From the NCBI RefSeq assembly GCF_040954835.1, contig NC_090707.1, positions 29,034,570 through 29,098,569 on the forward strand: 64,000 nucleotides of DNA. The letters run 5' to 3'. The stretch is from Lepisosteus oculatus (taxonomy: Eukaryota > Chordata > Actinopteri > Semionotiformes > Lepisosteidae). The notes beneath the pieces were generated by a model, which saw only the letters and a list, made by a program, of their open reading frames with translations, ran no database searches and was not told the origin of the DNA. The first letter of the stretch is position 1; every line of letters begins with the position of its first letter. The position numbers and the translations under genes were made by a program. This document shows, piece by piece, positions 49,700 through 62,483 of the stretch.

Positions 49700-50150
49700 A
49701 TTAAGTTAATCTTCAAGTTCTTGCATTGGCTTCCTATCAGGTTTCAAGTCAACTTCAAAATCCTCATCCTCATTCAGTACCTATCTGGCTTATTATCTGT
49801 CTACTCCCATCTTTGTCCGTCTGACTCTGGTCTTCTAGCTGACTTCAAGAACATCTACATTCTGAGGGTGACAGGACCTTCTCTAGCTGCACCCCAGAGC
49901 TCTGGATTTGTATCCCCAGTGATATCAGTCACCTACCCTGAGTGCATTTAAATCTAACCTCAAAACCTTTCTTTTCAGACTTAGTGTCTGTGCTTCATTT
50001 TCTGATTTTGGTAGCACTTCTAACTGCTTGTCCTTCTTATATGTATTTACTTTGTACTCCGTGGTCCTTATAACTGTTTTTACATCTACTGTATTGCTTT
50101 GAGATGCCACTTTTAAAGGTGATATATAAAATAAAGTTTTTTATCATTGT
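49700..50150 (+). mobile_element. LINE 3' end: ORF2 C-terminus and tail
   Basis: A 76-codon frame (49721-49951) starts MHWLPIRFQVNFKILI and has LLSVYSHLCPSDSGLL. This resembles the C-terminal LHWLPV-type region common to fish LINE ORF2 proteins. It is followed by a tail ttgctttgagatgccact and gtgatatataaaataaag. It is only the 3' fragment. The tail half (49945-50580) is inverted at 58930-59570. Confidence 0.7.
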
Positions 50151-51690
50151 TATAGAGAAACATGATCAGATTTTCCCTGGTTCAGAAAAAAAAGATCTAA
50201 AGTATACTAGTTTGTCACTCTTCTCACACCCTTTTTGCTAAATGGCTTTTCTTACTAATCTAACTAATCTTGATCAATCTAACTGCCTATTTTCTGTGCT
50301 TTCTTTATCCTGCTAGATTATAATTATTCTGAAAACTTTCTTCTTGAAATGACTCATTTCTAAATACCTGTTTTCACTGTAAACATCTTGCAGCAACTCT
50401 GCGATAAAATATACACTTAGCTCAACCTGAGAGTTAATCCTACCAACATTGAATAAAAAAAATCCGTAGATTTCTATATGTCTTTATTTAGTGGTTTCAT
50501 TAGTGACAAAGGGTAAACTTTCTTGCAAAAAATTGACTTGCTTTAACAAAATATACTTACAAATCCTTTTGCCTGGAAATCTACGTGAATGCCCAACTAT
50601 CTGAGAAGCCCTCCATGAAACCATGTTTGCTATTTATTTATTTAAGGCTCTCTGACAGAATTGCTGTTTTTTATGCTTGCTAATTTTCTGATTCCTCACT
50701 TTCTTTCATGTTTGCATGTTCTTTTTTAACATATACCTTTCTGTGACTTTTTTGTATATTTAAGCAAGTGTTCCTGTATCTCTCTTCTGCACTCTGTATA
50801 ATCATCAATTTCTAAAACTTTTTGCTCACGTGCATTTTTGTATTTTTTACACCTCTAGCACTTTAACATCAAAATTTTTTATTTGCCTTCATTTTTAGAC
50901 TGAATTTTAGTTTTAGCCTTAAAAAGCTTAAGTTTTAACTATCTTTTGTTTCTTGTCCTACAACTGTTATTATTGACCACCGAATTATTGTACTTGACAT
51001 GACTTCATTCACCCTTTCTAGTGCCGTCTCTGGTGTGATCTTTTGCAGCTGACATATCACAGTTTTAAACTGATAACATATTAGATTGCTCATAAATTTA
51101 ATAAATCTAATCACTGTGTTTAATTTGATTCTCCATAAACAGCCTAATTGCTCTCTGGAAATGCTCTTTTTCTTGTTTGTTTTAGAGACCTTGATCAAAA
51201 GTGATTTGAGATTTATTTTCTCTGTGTGTTTCTGTGTGCGCATTTCCTAGATTGCTTTGTCTAGATTTTAACTATTTAGGCTCAGATTTCAACTACAAAT
51301 CGTACACTAATTACTAGCAGTAAATACTGATGTTTTGCTCCCTGTTACCACAAAAATATATATGTGTTTTAGCTGGGATTAACTTTGTTTCGTACGTGTC
51401 TCTACCTACTGCGATTCGGACTTGGAACGGTTAAAGATTGCGACAAGTCAGGCACCCAGAGGGGGGGGGGGGGGGCGTCTTTTCACCTCCATAACTAAAA
51501 TGCCAAATAGGAGTGGCTTAAGCGACATACACAGTTGTGTAACTGACAGTTTGAGGTAGCCTATCATGTAGATTTCGCTTTGTTGCTGATAGGTTAAGCT
51601 TTCAAAACGCAGCCCCAAAGTCATGTGACTGATTTTTTGCCCTGTTTTGTTGGTTAAACACAATGATCACAAGCACCACCATGGTAACTG
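50151..51690. repeat. Repeat block 50151-50580, then no gene; G run
   Basis: Positions 50151-50580 are the reverse complement of 58930-59360. 51270-51310 carries the ggctcagatttcaactac family segment. A run of about 14 G lies at 51459-51474. Nothing coding was recognised. Confidence 0.6.
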
Positions 51691-52800
51691 GGATGTGTAG
51701 TTTTTAATTCAGTTTGAATTATAACTGTACATACTGTTTTCGTATATGGCCAAGGCTTTAAAGAGAGGGTGCGCCAAAAATTTTTGGTGCTGTTGTCTGT
51801 GTTACGAGTTCGGTAATAGGGACCGACTAGTGAGTGAACCCACTTGCAGGAGCGAACAAAGCCAAGTCGTAAACCGAAAGTAAACCGTAATCGTAGGAAC
51901 GAGCCGAGAGTCCAGGGGGAGCAAGATATCCGAAAGGGAACGTGTACCGAAGCCGAAGTGTGATCCGAAGTCGTAGTCCGTAGAGCAATCCGAGAATCCA
52001 GAGGTAGCCAGTTATCCAAGACAGAGCGAAAGTACCAATCCAAGCCGAGATCCGAAAAGCCGAAGTCCAAAGGGAAAAACCGTAAGCCGAAATCCAAGAC
52101 AAACACAGAGTAGAAGAAGCGCAACCAGGAAGCTTGATAGGGAAAACCAATACTGAGCAACGAGGTAGGGAAGGACAGGTGTTTAAGTAGGATGAGACGG
52201 GGGTGTGGTGGTGAATGGGAAAACCGATAGGTGAACTGATGGATAGGGGCTACACCTACTTCTGCCTCCTCCGTTGCCGAGAGGCAGGGATCGTAACAGT
52301 CTGCGCTTTAAAGGTACCCCCATCGTTGAAGAATTTGACCTCGGAACATTTGCCCAGCGTACTTACAGCCTGTCCAAGGTCATTCATTATAAATACTATT
52401 AATAATATCTTCCGTAAAGACTTTGATACATAAAATATTTTGCATAATTAAAATATTTATGATGAAGGTGGAAGGTTGTGTAATTTTCCAACTGAGCAAT
52501 CTTTTATAAAATATACTGACTTTTTAATGTTTAATGATTAACATGCTGTAATACACAATTTAAAATTATTGTGTATTGTCCCTCTACAGTGACCGGGATT
52601 TGAAACGGGCATTTTCTGGCGAGAGCTCAAATGCTGTACATGAGAGGTTAAGCTTTATTAGCTCTACCTGGCGGTTTTACAAGGTGCTTCCAGATACTAT
52701 AATTATAATTCAATTAAAATGTGGTATAATGAGGTATAATGCACCATGCCTACTGGGTTTTAACACAGCGTACCCCGCACATTTTGAATGGTTGAATCTG
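51690..52800 (+). mobile_element. Repeat family A-related copy interrupted by an LTR
   Basis: It aligns with 15290-15450 on both sides of the LTR. After 52360 it aligns with the ccaaggtcattcattat and catgagaggtt segments of 9770-10020. It ends ttttgaatggttgaatctg + TA, the family A terminus. Confidence 0.75.
51800..52298 (-). mobile_element. Solo LTR, 499 bp, with GTCTG target duplication
   Basis: It has TGTTACGAG...GATCGTAACA termini and is flanked on both sides by gtctg (51795-51799 and 52299-52303). Minus polarity is favoured because the TGTTACGATCC start and a CTACTTAAACACC TATA-like region then come in the usual order. The empty target is preserved at about 15390. The 5-bp duplication suggests a Gypsy-type LTR. 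Long minus-strand frames inside it are compositional. Confidence 0.9.
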
Positions 52801-53012
52801 TACATCCTCTTAAACACATACAGAAAGGGTAATAATATAACAAGGCCTAGCAGCACATTTGGTAGTAAGTAGAATCATTGATCTAAAGGCTTAATCAGAC
52901 CATTTCTTGGAAGAAGTCAGCTTTAACAAATAGAAGCTTGTTCTTAAATTTTAATTGGCTGGCTTAGAAAGCTTTGAGTTATGATCTATGCATCATGTTT
53001 TACTATTGATAG

Positions 53013-53477
53013 TGTTGTGCCAGAAAAAAATGGCATTGGCTGAGCGCTTGTGTGTTGAAAGTCATCTTTATTTCATATGCATATGGAATGCTTTTGGCAC
53101 AAGACTTAAAAACCAACGTTTACAGTGATCCTTTATATAGTGGAACAAACAATATAAATATAAACAATAAACAATACAATACTCCCACATGACTCTCTGC
53201 TTGCATTGTGGCTATATATGGTCATTCTACAAAGTTGGCCATTACATATATATCCTGTATTGGCGGCTTGCATGACAAGCAGCCCCTTCTGCTGAACTGA
53301 CCTTTTCCAGGAGAGGTCATACGGTCAGTTCCATGAGAACTATGTCAGCTGTTCATAAAGTCATCATGTGGCTATGTTATCTTTTGAGACCAGATATCCA
53401 GATACGGCTTTAGTAAAATATAAGTAAAAAGATATATAGTTAACAAGATATTATACTAACTTAAAGAAATTTCCTCA
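53013..53477 (-). mobile_element. Solo LTR, 465 bp, with ATAG target duplication
   Basis: It is the reverse complement of 10023-10488, more diverged, with tgttgtgcc at its left edge and ttcctca at its right. It is flanked by atag on both sides (53009-53012 and 53478-53481). The AATAAA-equivalent and TATA-like positions are conserved on the minus strand. Confidence 0.85.
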
Positions 53478-53479
53478 AT

Positions 53480-56400
53480 AGAATAGAACATCACTGAGTT
53501 TATTTTGTCCGAGTATTACAAGTATTTGTATCAGGTCCACTCACAGTCTTGAGACTTTAATCTCTTTAAGCTTTTCATTTTAGGACATTTCTTTAGCCTG
53601 GGAATGTATCATGTTACTATTCTATTGACTAATTCTGGAGAAGCAATATTTTGTTGTGACCAAAATGAACGGGTTTGAAGAATTGAAGTAGAATTACTTT
53701 GCGGTAGTATTTAAGAACATTTGTTTGAGATATGTACTTTACAGTACATATTTTATTTTTGGGACACTGACTTTTACTCAAGTATGATGATAATTTAGGA
53801 AAAACAGTACTTTTACTTCACTACACTTCCCAACAACTTATCTAACAACTTAGACTGTTCTTCTTGACATTTCTGTGAACTTTGATAAGGCGCTTTGCAT
53901 TTAGAAGACGTAAAGTCAAAGCATAGAAAAATGCAAAAATACTGTATACATCTAACACACATATAGTCATAATATACAGTAATAATATACACTTTTATAT
54001 AAAACATAGCAATGATTTTACTCGGAATGTGGCATTTTACAGGTTTACAATAAAATGTAAGATGCGTTTACATTAAAGATGGGGAATTTATGTCCACGGC
54101 CCATAGCATATCCCTGTTTATAGTGCAGTGATTGTGAGAAGTGGAAGACTCAGCCTACATCTGATGTGTATGTATATGTAATTTATTATTTTGCTAACTG
54201 GTTTAAAACTACTAGCTATATTTTGATAGATGCAAGTAATTTAAATGTGTTTTATGCCCATTTGTAAGTCCCACAACTACCAAGAGCTGATCAACAAAGG
54301 TGAGTAGACAGGTTAGGATAGTTAATGTAAAGCAAAGGCAGCTCCAGACAACGAGTGTGGAAGAGTTCCTACAATTGTGTGTAGATCAGTTATGTGAAAC
54401 TTTTAACTTTCATTTTCAGATGTTTTAATTTTGTAGATCACCTCCTTTCTGTGAAAGAAATTTACTATTCCCATTCCAAAATCTTTCAGGCTAACAGCCA
54501 CTATCTCACAAAAACTCTTAGTTTAGACAGAAACTCTCAAGGAACTTCAATTTAAACCAGAACTTGATAACATGGGTCATGGTAACATCAGAAAGGATGG
54601 ATACTTTTTTAGTTTCTAATACTTTAGTACCTATAAGAGATGATACTTTCGTACTTTTACTTGAGTTGTTTTCTCAAATGGAAATTATTTTTATTGAATT
54701 ACTTTATTTTTTGGTAATAACAGTACTTTTACTCAAGTAAAATATTTGAGGACTTTTTACACGTCTGCCAACATGATACACATCCTACTACTTCATTGTG
54801 CAATTATAACATAATATCCCATAATTTAAATTCTACGCTTTTAACTATTACTTAGCAACTAGTGAAAGTTTTTATGCATTGCACCAGACTGAGAAGATTT
54901 GAAGAAAGGAAGTATCCAACCACCTGTGGAACCTGTATGTTTTGGGAATATTGTGATATGTTTGTGAAGAAAAGAGAGGAACTTCAAAGAAGTCTACTTA
55001 TAGCTCAAATACAAGATAAGGATTTTTTCAACATATAAATAAAGAGGATTGTTTTTAACTTATGTTTGTGTCTGTTCTTCTGAGATCCACCTGTAAAAGA
55101 TCCTTGTTTAGGCCCCCAATCCTTAGGTGCCACACAACATTAAGCAACTTTAATAGTTCTCCAGTCCATGGGTACTATCTCTAGCCTGATCAGCTGTTGG
55201 AAGTGTTATGTCAAGGCTTCTGAATAACATCTTGTCTTCTTAAATAGAATAGGTAGGATACCATTGAACCATGGATATTTTTTCATCTTGAGTGATTACA
55301 GTAATTAAATTGAGTGATTCCTAATAAGATTTAATTTTTTTAACATATATATTCTTTACTTGTCTTTTCCTTACTACTGAATTTAAAGGATAAAGATGGA
55401 AACATTGTATATTTTGTAACAGTGTTGTAACAACCTGTTTTGCATTCTAGTATTGTGAAACATCTAAAGCTACTTCCATTTTGACAATAGTAATTTGTTT
55501 TTTCTTGAAAACAGAAACAATACTTGAAGAGATTGCTTGCACAACAAAAGCTTTGCAGTTTCTAATTAGAAAATTTACAGATAAAAGTGCCCCTGTAATA
55601 AAGCCTTTAGATAGCCTTTTTGCAGACTTTTGTTCTATGCTATCTCAATCATTTGGCAAGCTAAAAATTGCCATGCTTTCTTTGTTCTGAAGATCAAAGT
55701 AACTGATGACTGAATAAGTTCTATTCCAAAGGGAAACAATTTGCTTTAATCTTTCATTTTATGTAGCGCACGGTATAAATTAGAATTATACTGCATAGCA
55801 GCTCTTTGGGTTTCCTTCTCAAATGCAGTAAAAAAAAACACTACTCGTGTCCGAAAGGACTTAAAAACGGTGCAGATTATGTAGCTTTCTTTAATTATAA
55901 GATCATAAAACAATAGTTTTAAAAGTATATAAGGGAAGAAACAGAAAATTCAAAGTATAAATGCACAGTATTTTATATGGCTTTTGGAAATATTAATAAT
56001 TGATTTGAGGCAAAGCATTATTATTTCTAAAGACACTTTCTAAGGAAGTACACACAATTTTAGAATTAAAAGTATAACTATTTTAACTACAGTAGTAGTA
56101 GTAACTCCAGTGTCAGATGCAATGGTGAAAAACATGTTCATGTTTCGTCTATAATGAAATAATGAAGGGTGCTCAACAGAAAGCACAATACAATGTCAAT
56201 ATATTTAAACATGCCTGGTCACATATACAGATATATTAGAGACTGGCCTGTCTCTTCTGGATTTTTTCTTATTTAAGTCTGAACTGGAGCTCCACACAGC
56301 TACCTCACTGCACTCTAGTGCCCTGCTTGCCTGTATCCTGAAGCTTTCTTGCTTTAATTAGATCACATTTCTCATCTCTCCAAAGAACAGCAGGATATCA

Positions 56401-57312
56401 CAGCAAATGCCTTACTGGATTTTGAAGCAATCTCCTGACGTATTCAGCATGAGAAGATACAGTTATTATAAATACAACATTGACTATTAACTGCAATATG
56501 AGCAAGAGATAAAAACAAGACTAAAAAGTTAAATTGCTAAATCAATGACCTTATCAATGATCTGCTCTTGTGGAAAACTATATATTCATATGTGTTTGCA
56601 TGTGGACCCTTTTAATGAAAAAATAGCATGTCTACATCTGCCACCAACCTGCCACCAACCTGATTATGCTGCCAATTAACCTTTCAAAAGAATTGAAATC
56701 AGTCTGACATAAAATAATTAAAAAGCAATTAATTTTAATAACTAAATTTTAGAATTTAAAGAAAGAGAGAAAGTTAAAAACTGCAAGTCTGTAGACTGTA
56801 AGACTTCTTAATCATAAAAGGCAATGGGAATATGGATAGAATTTACAACTCCATCCCTAGCATGTGTTAACGTATTTTGAACAGGGAAATGTAGGCACTG
56901 GTTTTGATCACAGGCAAAAATTCAATGTTAATCCTCAGGGTTAAATGTTAATGTTAATGTATGACATTAGTCTTGGGATTCAATTGTTCTAAATTTCTTC
57001 AACACCATTGAAAAGCTACTTCAAAAGTTTTTTTCTGCTGCACTAGGTAGTGTGAAATGTAATCTAAGAATATACAGCAGCACAGAATTGAATGAAACTA
57101 ACTAAATCGAAATATTGAAGGTCAAACAGCTTAATGCAAGACCCATGAAAAGGGCCTTGAATGTACTTGTAAAGACACTGCTTTTGTTGCTAGTTCAGAG
57201 CTGCCAAGGTTTGGTTGTCCTTAATAAAAATTTACAGGCTTAGATCCAAGGCTTATATCCAAGGCTAATGAGTGACACTTTGTTATGTTATTGCTTGCCA
57301 GTAGTGTAATGA
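53480..57312. other. Largely unique intronic sequence
   Basis: No repeat match within the window and no recognisable coding exon. A 69-codon frame at 55481-55690 has no similarity that I can name. This is the longest stretch that looks free of young elements. Confidence 0.5.
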
Positions 57313-58360
57313 CTGTATACAGATGCAGCCATTCAAAATGAGCGGTAAAAACCCGCGGTGCAGTAACCAACCCGCAGGGCACCGTAGGGCACCGCAGGGC
57401 AAGTGATTGGCTGGCCAAAAAGATTTAATCATTTAATGTCTTTACTGTGCACATTTCAATCCGCTTAGTTTTGAATATTTATATGGAATTTTACCACTAA
57501 AGGGAAATTTTAGTAGCTGAGCATAAAAAGAATAGGACCATACTGTAACGCGTGTGAAGGCCATAAACGATATTAATTTTGGAACATAAACATACAGTAT
57601 ATAGCTGGTCTTGGTACTTTAAAGAAAAAAATACACACAAGTATTCCATTTCTCCCTAAACATTGTAAGCTTCGAAGTCTTTAACTAACGTGATACTGGA
57701 GTCAACAAGCATACTTTTAGAATTTGATTAAAAGGGAATATAATATGGATATAATATCTCAAGAATTTAATAACGGCATGATTATATCCGTGTGCTGAGA
57801 CAAGGCTGTGTAGGGCTGTTTCGCCTGCCTGTTCATGCGAGCTGTCTTGTAGCATACTGGTCTAGGTGCGTGACTACCAACTGGCAGGTTGTGTGTTCGA
57901 ATCCAGCTGGTGCTGGACTTTTTTTTTAACAAACATTTCTTCGAAAAAATAGGTAAGCGATATTATGGACAATCAATTGACTTTTAGATTTCAAAATATC
58001 ATTCATCTCTAAATAAACTTTATTTTATATAGCGTTTTAAGCGAATAGGTAATTAGATTGCTCATAAACCTAATCGCTTTTTCTACATAAACAGTGTGAT
58101 TGCTCTCTGAAAATGCTTTTTCTTTATTTTTAAAGTAGGCTCAGATTTCAACTATAGATCGTATTATTATAAACTTTCTTGGAAAAATGTATTTTATGTA
58201 AACCATGTTTGCTATTAATTCATTTAGGGCTAAAATACGTTCATTGTCTTCCAATCGAGTCGAGTTGACATTGGAAGCCTGCCACACCCGGAATGTTAAA
58301 CCAACGCATTAGCACGTCAAAGCCCATTGAGCCAGTATTGGCTTTAGTATTCCCCCCTTC
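57313..58360 (+). mobile_element. Repeat family A, longest copy, with T1 module
   Basis: It starts TA + cagatgcagccattcaaaat. It then runs through the tgagcataaaaag and ttaaagaaaaaaatacacac segments, the ttgattaaaagggaatataa body and the T1 tRNA-like module. The tctaaataaactttatttta and cattgtcttccaatcgag segments follow. Pieces of this order recur inverted at 5020-5800 and 6553-7870. No transposase is present. Confidence 0.75.
57840..57915 (+). repeat. tRNA-like module type 1 (T1), second copy
   Basis: It has A-box-like TAGCATACTGG and B box GTTCGAATCC, followed at once by a run of eight T and aacaaacatttcttcg. It differs from 6553-6628 at only a few positions. Confidence 0.65.
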
Positions 58361-58545
58361 TCCCCTCAATTCAATTCAATTCAAGGTGTTTTATTTGCAT
58401 GACAGATTTGTACAAGCAGTGTTGGGTATGTATATTGTAACGCTTACGGCAGAGAGGCACTGTGTAAGAGCCGACACACCAGAGCAGCGCACCGAGGGAG
58501 CGTCTGCATTTATAACTTAGTTTTTAAAATTAGTCAAGCAATATG
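58361..58545. other. Short spacer with a small tandem repeat
   Basis: It contains a short (attca)n repeat at 58364-58384 followed by a LINE-tail-like ttttatttgcatgac. No gene was recognised. Confidence 0.45.
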
Positions 58546-58559
58546 AAGCATCTCCTTTT

Positions 58560-58930
58560 ACTTGGTGCCTGAGCATAAAAAGAATAGGAGCATACTGCAA
58601 CGCGTGTGAAGTCCATAAACGATATTAATTTTGGAATTTAAACATACAGTATATGGCTGGTCTCGGTACTTTAAAGAAAACATACACACCAGTATTCCAT
58701 TTCTCCCTAAACATTTTAAGCATCGAAGTCTTTAACTAACGCGATACCGGAGTCAACAAGCATACTTTTAGAATTTGATTAAAAGGGAATATAATATGGA
58801 ATCGCGTATCTCAAGAAATTAATAACGATATAATTATATTCATGTTGCAAAAGAACTGCAACTGACATAAAAACTCCCTTGCTTTTAACAGAGCGTTCCA
58901 TAATTTCTAACTACGAAAATGCCAGGTGAA
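58560..58930 (+). repeat. Repeat family A fragment
   Basis: This internal part matches 57515-57770 (tgagcataaaaagaat through ttgattaaaagggaatataa). It then joins the reverse complement of about 17050-17110 (acataaaaactcccttgct). Confidence 0.75.
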
Positions 58931-59568
58931 AGGATTTGTAAACATATTTTGTTAAAGCAAGTTAGTTTTTTCCGCAACACATAAAAGACATTTTTCCAAG
59001 AAAGTTTAGCCTTTGTCACTAATGAAACCACTAAATAAAGGCATAAATATAGAAATCTTAAGATTTGTTTTATTTAATGTTGGTAGCAGGATGAACTGTC
59101 AGAGTGTATATTTTGTCGCAGAGTTGCTGCAAGATGTTAACAGTGAAAAAGGTATTTAGAAATGAGTTATTTCAAGATGAAAATTTTCAGAATAATTGCA
59201 AATCTAGCAAGATAGAGAAAGCACAGAAAACTGTCAGTTAGATTGACCAGATTAGTATGAAAAGTCATTTAGCAAAGGGAATGAGAAGAGTGACAAACTA
59301 GTATACTTTAGATCTTTTTTTCTGAACCAGGGAAAATCTGATCATGTTTCCCTATAACAATAATAAAAAACTTTATTTGATATATCACCATTTAAGGTGG
59401 CATCTCAAAGCAATACAGTAGATGTAAAAACAGATAAAAGGACCACAGATTACAAAGTAAATGCATATAAGAAAGACAAGCAGTTAGAGGTGCTACCAAA
59501 ATTAGAAAATGAAGCAGATACAGACACTAAGTCTTCTGAAAAGAAAGGTTCTGAGGTTAGATTTAAAC
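58930..59568 (-). repeat. Inverted copy of 49945-50580
   Basis: It is collinear with the reverse complement of 49945-50580, including the LINE tail. It ends abruptly at gaggttagatttaaa, where the plus-oriented SINE fragment begins. Confidence 0.9.
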
Positions 59569-60080
59569 TGGCCCTGGTGTGTGTGTGTTTGTGTCTGTCT
59601 GTCCTGTGATGGACTGGCGCTATGTCCAGGGTGTATTCTGCCTTGTGTCCGCGCTTACTGGGATAGGCTCCAAATCCTCTGTACTGGATAAAGAGATTAG
59701 AAATGGATGGAAGTAAAGGCACTGAAGAAACCCAGAAACCCACTATGAAATGGCAGCATCTCACTGAGAATAAAACATTTTATAGTGCTGGCTTAAGGAA
59801 ACAGCCTTTCCACCTCTCTTGCACATCAGTATCCATACCTAGTTATTTAAACAAATTGCCTCTAATTATAAACATCTTAATATGCTGGCTCTGTGGATCC
59901 GCATCAGCTATGTTTGCCCATTCCTTCAATTCATGTGCATCCAACACACAGTTCAATGCCAGCAACTACACATAATCTAAAATACAATCCTTATTTCAGT
60001 ATCTATGTTAACATATAGTCTGTTAACTTCATCATCTTCATCAAAAGTATGCCTAACCCCATTAGGAAGTGTTCTTGTTT
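59568..60080 (+). repeat. Direct copy of 48860-49380
   Basis: It holds the 3' part of the tRNA-derived SINE (59568-59715) and the following 350 bp, in the same orientation as at 48-49 kb. Confidence 0.9.
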
Positions 60081-61873
60081 AAATGTTTATTTTGTAACGC
60101 ATAGGTGACTATTCATTGTTATTAAAAAGACTTAAATTCAATCATGTTGTGATATTTAGAAATATAAATTTGTTTGGTGCGAGTGAGGTTTTATTTAATC
60201 TCTGACCAAGGGAAACGTTTCATTTTTTCAAAGAAATGTTTGTTAAAAAATAGTCATAGTTCCATGGAATTTGATCACAGACCATGTGATATGGGAGTCA
60301 GGAACCTAACCCACAGCGCCACCGGCACGGTCACATGCTGAGTGCTGAAAAAGCACTACAGAAACATTATCGACAGACAATGTACAGATTTGATAAAGCT
60401 ATAAAATAATGTAATTAGGCACAGAACAAGTTTACAACACAGTACAATAATAAATACTGACCTAACTTTAGAAGCATAAATTACCTTACACTCAATTTAA
60501 AAACAGGCTGTCTTTAGCCTTCTAAGCTGGTTCATACAGAAATGTAGAGAACCAGGCTCAGAACACACAGCTTCATTAGCGAATACATATGCAGGGCAAC
60601 TGGAGAAGACATTTTACAGTGGATTGATTTTTAGAAACATCCCATCAGTGACATCACTGAAGTCAACTCCTAGGTACTGTAACTGTCGTGTGGATAGTTT
60701 CACAAGAATCAGACAAAGGTTTAAGCATCGCAAAAAAATAAAACTGCAAAAAAAAACCAACAACCTATAATGTACTTCTTTGCGGCTCTGTTTGCCCAAA
60801 TCATATATTCACAACGTGAAATCTAGAAAATAATATTATGTAACCAAAATCCGCAATATGGAAACAGAACCTGTGTAATTGTTGATAGATGATGTACTCG
60901 TAAAATTTTTTCAAGACGAACTACAACATTTAAAAAATGACTTGTATGTACTTGATATCTCTAATCAATCCACGGGTCCAAGCACAAAACGAAACTAAAA
61001 CGCATACCGTTTCGCGCTTCTTATTAGTTGCTCAAAAGTAATTTGACCGTATGAAATGCATAATATAAACCTAGAAACATATACATGAGCAGTACTTAAG
61101 CACTGTAGTATCGGTGTTAAGACATACCTCTCAAATACAGTAAATCAAGTTAAAAATATCTCAAGACCGATTCTGGTCATAATGAAACCATGTTTTGTGT
61201 ATGTTTTCTTTAAAGTACCGAGACCAGCCATATACTGTATGTTTATGTTCCAAAATTAATATCGTTTATGGCCTTCACACACGTTGTAGTATGCTCCTAT
61301 TCTTTTTATGCTCAGCTACTAAGATTTCCCTTCAGTGGTAAAATTAGATATGAATATTCAATACTTAAACGGGCACAGTTAAGACATTAAATATACATAT
61401 ACATACTGTATACAGTACAGTTTGCATACGGTAATATGTTTATGTTCCTAAATCAATCTCTTTTATGAGCATGTGAAAGGCATGGTGAATCACTGTACTT
61501 TGCATGATTGGAAACAAATGCGTGATTGCAAAATGCTGTGGTGTTACTTTTACAAAGACGGTCAATGAAAAAAAGAATGTTGACCAGGGCAATACTTTGA
61601 GTTTACACTTACAGCTTGTCCAAGGTCATTCATTATTAATACTATTAGTAATATCTTCGTTAAAGACTTTGATGGCGACAGCTCAAAACATGAGAGGTTG
61701 AGCTTTATTAGCTCCACCTTGCGGAAATTCTGGATACTATTATTTTGCTTGCTGTATTATAGGAGAATTTACAGTAACTTGCGGTATTTACCGGTAACTC
61801 GCGGTAGACTGCGTACAGCGTACCGCAAAATAATGCGGTATCGCCCGCGTATTTTGAATGGCTGCATCTGTAA
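60080..61873 (+). repeat. Long interspersed repeat, second direct copy
   Basis: It matches 8210-10020 throughout, ending at gcatctg + TA, without the solo LTR that follows the other copy. It retains about 60 bp after the tRNA-like module that the first copy lacks, including a 6-bp-stem hairpin (agtgctgaaaaagcact). Confidence 0.9.
60251..60323 (-). repeat. tRNA-like module type 2 (T2), second copy
   Basis: On the minus strand it starts ggtggcgctgtgggttagg and carries gtgatcaaattcc. It matches 8414-8485 with several substitutions. Confidence 0.55.
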
Positions 61874-61874
61874 G

Positions 61875-62480
61875 TATATTGTGGAGATTGAGGGTGTTTT
61901 ATTCAAATCATTCAGAGTGCCCCTGAATGTAGATTTGTTTTTAGTTTCCAAAAAACATAAAATCATAATGGCACCTGCCAGGCATACAGTAAATTGTTTA
62001 CGTTTTCAATGTTGAAAGAAAAACTTTGTAGGAATGGCATTCAAACAATCTACAGCACCGCTTCCTGACTACAGCTAAACTTCCTTGTTGTATTGCTGTG
62101 CTAAAGCCCTGTGCCAACGAGACTTATTTCTGTGATACTCTAGAACCTGAGAAAAAAACATTTGCAGATTTGATAGGGTCTACCTTATCTATGAATTGTT
62201 TCTGTTATTAGATATGCAAATAGTGTATTAATACATTTAACTAATGACTCTATATCAAGCTACAGAGAGTATAAACTTAAAGTGTTTTAAAGATATATTT
62301 AAATAATGTCATATTGACAGTTTAACAAGTTATATTTAAAACTTTTATACAGAACAAAGTTACAAAATAAAATTAGAAGCCACCCTGAATCACTAGTATG
62401 AGGTTTAGTGCTAATAACAACAACTAAAATACTTAATTCATTAATAATTCATGTAACATTTGTATATAACATACTAAAGA
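61875..62480. other. No gene seen
   Basis: AT-rich; no repeat or coding similarity recognised. Confidence 0.5.
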
Positions 62481-62483
62481 TGT

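Noticed and set aside
51654..52160. 168-residue minus-strand frame as a gene
   Set aside because: It lies inside the solo LTR and reflects its composition; no similarity to a known protein.
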